A stretch of 64,000 bases of DNA, taken from positions 1,049,596-1,113,595 of the forward strand of contig NZ_CANMCZ010000001.1 of assembly GCF_947496485.1 (NCBI RefSeq), written 5' to 3'. Position 1 is the first letter of the stretch, and every line of letters starts with the position of its first letter. The DNA is from an uncultured Winogradskyella sp. (lineage in GTDB: Bacteria > Bacteroidota > Bacteroidia > Flavobacteriales > Flavobacteriaceae). The notes under the pieces are model-generated. The model had not been told where the DNA came from, searched no databases, and saw only the letters and a program-made list of their open reading frames with translations. Shown here piece after piece: positions 61,792 to 64,000 of the stretch. A program made the translations under genes and the position numbers.

Positions 61792-63147
61792 TTAATAATT
61801 AAATCCTAAAGCATCTAAACCATTCTGTACATCTTCATTTTGCATAAAAAGATTCCAGAATAATTGTGTTCTATAATTTTCGATCATAATAATTTCTGGT
61901 CCTTGATCTATTGCTAAATAGCGTGGTGTTACCCAATTATATTGTGGACTAAAAGCGTCATAGAAACCTGCAGGTCCTAATAAGGTTTCACTATTAATAT
62001 GAAAATAATGCATTGCTGCTAGAGACTTTTCTGGCGTATAAGGAATTGAACTTATCGCTGCTGTAGGTGAAATAACACCTATATCATTTTCTGGGTCGTG
62101 CGCAGAATAACCTGTAGAACCATCCGCATTTCTGCTATAACTTGCGGTTAAACCCCAACAATCTTCACCATAATCTGCATAGTTGTTTGGATTATTGATA
62201 CAATATTGATAGTTAATATTGGTATGATTTACATTTAAGTCCCAATAGTTTGCATATTGATCCGATAGGTTCGTTGGATTTAAACCTAAGAAAGAGTAAT
62301 GTGCCCAGAATAGAGGTCCTGTTCCAGAACCTGCATGATCTAAAATTAGTGGAATACCATATTGACTTGAAGATGTTACAATATTTCCATTATTAGCATA
62401 TCCTTGGTGATAAGCTTCAGCTGGAATTGCAAAATCCGGTGATGCTGCTCCTAAAACAAAGGCAATCATTGTTTCGTTATGACCTCTCAATTCAAGATTA
62501 ATCGAAAATCCATTATTAGGACTCCAATGCCAATACAATGAATTTTGACCTTGTGTGTACCAATCCCATTCTACACCTTTCCATAATTCATCAGCTTTAT
62601 TTGCTAATGCCATTTCTTCGGTAGAACCATTTTTGAAATATTCTTTAACACAGATTAAGCCTTGTACGAGAAAGGCCGTTTCTACCAAATCACCTCCATT
62701 ATCTTCGGGACTAAAAGGAATAACGCTTCCGTTGGTTCCGTTAATCCAATGTGGCCAAGCACCATGAAAACGATCTGCGTTTTCAAAAAAGGTTAAAATT
62801 TGACTTAATCTGTCAAAACCTTCTGTTCTAGAAATATACCCTCTTTCTATACCGACTAAAATAGCCATCAATCCAAATCCACTTCCCCCTGTAGTCACTA
62901 CATTCTGACTATTAGAAGGATCATTAGGATGATACCTCTCTCTTGCAGCACCAGAATTTGAGTCGGCAAAACCCCAAAAGTATTTAAAAGTTAGTTCTTG
63001 GGTTAAATCCATCAATTCAGAATCGGTTATGGGCACAACAGGATCATCATCACCATTGGGATCATAAGGTTCTTGCCAACCTGGACCATCGTCTGAACCA
63101 CAACTAATAAAAAATAACGTCACTAATAATAGTTTAAAAACTCTCAT
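61792..63147 (-). CDS. GH144-like glucanase (glucoamylase-family lipoprotein), copy 1
   Basis: A 451-residue protein. I choose ATG 63147 (MRVFKLLLVTLFFISC, Cys16 lipobox), which leaves a 1-bp gap after the previous gene; in-frame upstream starts would overlap it. The (alpha/alpha)6-barrel is shown by TFKYFWGFADSNSGAARER, GGSGFGLMAILVGIERG, GVEWDWYTQGQ, WHWSP and IDQGPEIIMIENYRT. These are the marks of the putative-glucoamylase family that includes GH144 endo-beta-1,2-glucanases. With two GH3 genes beside it, a beta-1,2-glucan or related beta-glucan target is plausible, but the sulfatase and GH2 suggest a more complex polymer. It is about half identical by eye to the neighbouring copy. Confidence 0.85.
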   Translation of the reverse strand: MRVFKLLLVTLFFISCGSDDGPGWQEPYDPNGDDDPVVPITDSELMDLTQELTFKYFWGFADSNSGAARERYHPNDPSNSQNVVTTGGSGFGLMAILVGIERGYISRTEGFDRLSQILTFFENADRFHGAWPHWINGTNGSVIPFSPEDNGGDLVETAFLVQGLICVKEYFKNGSTEEMALANKADELWKGVEWDWYTQGQNSLYWHWSPNNGFSINLELRGHNETMIAFVLGAASPDFAIPAEAYHQGYANNGNIVTSSSQYGIPLILDHAGSGTGPLFWAHYSFLGLNPTNLSDQYANYWDLNVNHTNINYQYCINNPNNYADYGEDCWGLTASYSRNADGSTGYSAHDPENDIGVISPTAAISSIPYTPEKSLAAMHYFHINSETLLGPAGFYDAFSPQYNWVTPRYLAIDQGPEIIMIENYRTQLFWNLFMQNEDVQNGLDALGFNY

Positions 63148-63148
63148 A

Positions 63149-64000
63149 TTAATTAATCTTCTCATATTTAAAACCAAGTTTATCTAAACCTGATTGAACA
63201 TCTTTATTTTTCATGAATAAACTCCACAATAAACCTGTTCTGTAATTTTCTATCATTACAGGAATTGGACCTTGATCTATTGCTAAATAGCGTGGTGTAG
63301 ACCAGTTATGTTCAAAACTAAATGCATCGTAAGGACCATATTTTCCTACTAAGCTATCATAATTATTATAAAGATTTGCTAAAACACTCATACTTTCTTT
63401 TGGAGTATATGGAAAAGATGACAGCGCAGCTGTAGGTGACACCACTCCTATATCCTTTTCTGGTCTATGACCATAATACCCTTTCATGGAATAACTAGAC
63501 GTTAATCCCCAAAGACTATCACCATAGCCTTTAAAATTCTTTGGATTATCTACTGCGTATTTATAGTGAATTTTAGCATGATTCTGAGTTAATTTCCAAT
63601 AATCTGCGTATTGGTCTGATAAGCCTTTTGGGTTTAGTCCTAAATAAGAATAGTGCGCCCAGAATAATGGGCCAATTAAGTCATCGTCGTGTTCATAATA
63701 ATCTAAGATTAAATCTTCATCATAGAATTTTTTATCTGAAACAATAGCTCCATTTCTTGCCCAACCTTTTTCATAAACAGATTTACTTATTGGATGTGTT
63801 GGTGATGCTGCTGCAAGAACATACATAATTAAGCATTCGTTATAACCACCAACTGGGAAGTTCATTTCCCAACCAAATTCTGGAGACCAATGCCAATACA
63901 ATACATCTTCACCATTTTTTGTATACCAGTCCCATTCTACTTCTCTCCACAATTTATTTATTTTATCGCGAAGTAGTTTTTCCTTGTCATTCTCACCATC
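63149..64000 (-). CDS. GH144-like glucanase, copy 2 (5' end outside window)
   Basis: The C-terminal 283 residues are visible; the frame remains open through the right edge, so the gene begins beyond 64000. The sequence carries WREVEWDWYTKNG, YWHWSPEFGWEMNF, GPLFWAHYSYLGLNPKGLSDQYADYW, VVSPTAALSSFPYTP and AIDQGPIPVMIENYRTG, all shared with the next copy. Both belong to the GH144-like family. The copy ends KYEKIN, 1 bp before the start of copy 1. Tandem copies may act on different chain lengths or be placed differently in the envelope; the signal sequence of this one is not visible. Confidence 0.85.
   Translation of the reverse strand, partial: DGENDKEKLLRDKINKLWREVEWDWYTKNGEDVLYWHWSPEFGWEMNFPVGGYNECLIMYVLAAASPTHPISKSVYEKGWARNGAIVSDKKFYDEDLILDYYEHDDDLIGPLFWAHYSYLGLNPKGLSDQYADYWKLTQNHAKIHYKYAVDNPKNFKGYGDSLWGLTSSYSMKGYYGHRPEKDIGVVSPTAALSSFPYTPKESMSVLANLYNNYDSLVGKYGPYDAFSFEHNWSTPRYLAIDQGPIPVMIENYRTGLLWSLFMKNKDVQSGLDKLGFKYEKIN

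Noticed and set aside
63148..63177. Longer N-terminus of GH144 copy 1
   Set aside because: It would overlap the previous gene; the ATG at 63147 opens a proper lipoprotein signal 1 bp after that gene's stop.

Overview
The window is AT-rich DNA from a member of the Bacteroidota, most probably a marine Flavobacteriaceae. Evidence: TonB-dependent receptors with N-terminal carboxypeptidase-like domains, Bacteroidota lipoprotein signals, DUF4270 next to glmS, an isolated atpD-atpC pair, a PorZ-type protein and a type IX sorting domain (T9SS), a polysaccharide-degradation operon, and many copies of the Bacteroidota -7 promoter element TAnnTTTG. The genus cannot be fixed from the sequence. I see no rRNA, tRNA, CRISPR array, transposase or phage gene.

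Layout. 1-10660 (+): end of a glycogen/starch synthase, DUF4270 lipoprotein, glmS, a TonB receptor paired with an SGNH-hydrolase lipoprotein, then atpD-atpC. 10717-14884: an outer-membrane DUF5916 protein divergent from a LytS/LytTR two-component pair. 14965-20173: an SOS-like mutagenesis cassette, made of a self-cleaving XRE-S24 repressor divergent from a short DnaE-type polymerase, then DinB behind a long inverted repeat. 20175-22532: an HTH/DUF2975/DUF2975 operon and two small proteins. 22522-25909: a MocR-like regulator that lacks the usual PLP lysine, divergent from a small TonB receptor. 26217-28814: NfeD-like protein, flotillin and a small membrane protein. 28888-36519: a JmjC/cupin protein, DUF6646, recX and a 1826-residue T9SS cargo protein. 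36568-43605 (-): porZ-recO-TonB receptor operon and gdhA. 43823-48483: THC0290_0291 family protein, cystathionine gamma-synthase, a DUF3298 lipoprotein, a Na+/H+ antiporter and a tail-less SSB.

48527-64000 (-): one tightly packed operon entering from the right edge: GH144, GH144, esterase, GH3, GH3, GH2-malectin, esterase, S1 sulfatase, GH43-type protein with a discoidin domain, endonuclease/exonuclease/phosphatase. It is the downstream end of a polysaccharide utilisation locus. No SusC/SusD pair is in the window, so the transporter presumably lies beyond 64000. The enzyme mix suggests a beta-glucan-containing or decorated, sulfated polysaccharide, but the substrate is not proved.

The best candidates for something little described are the repressor/DnaE/DinB cassette with its palindromic operator candidate, the MocR-like regulator with a Gln at the PLP-lysine position and a three-box operator, and 10-bp-phased repeats upstream of the tail-less ssb. 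All are sequence readings that need comparative or experimental confirmation.
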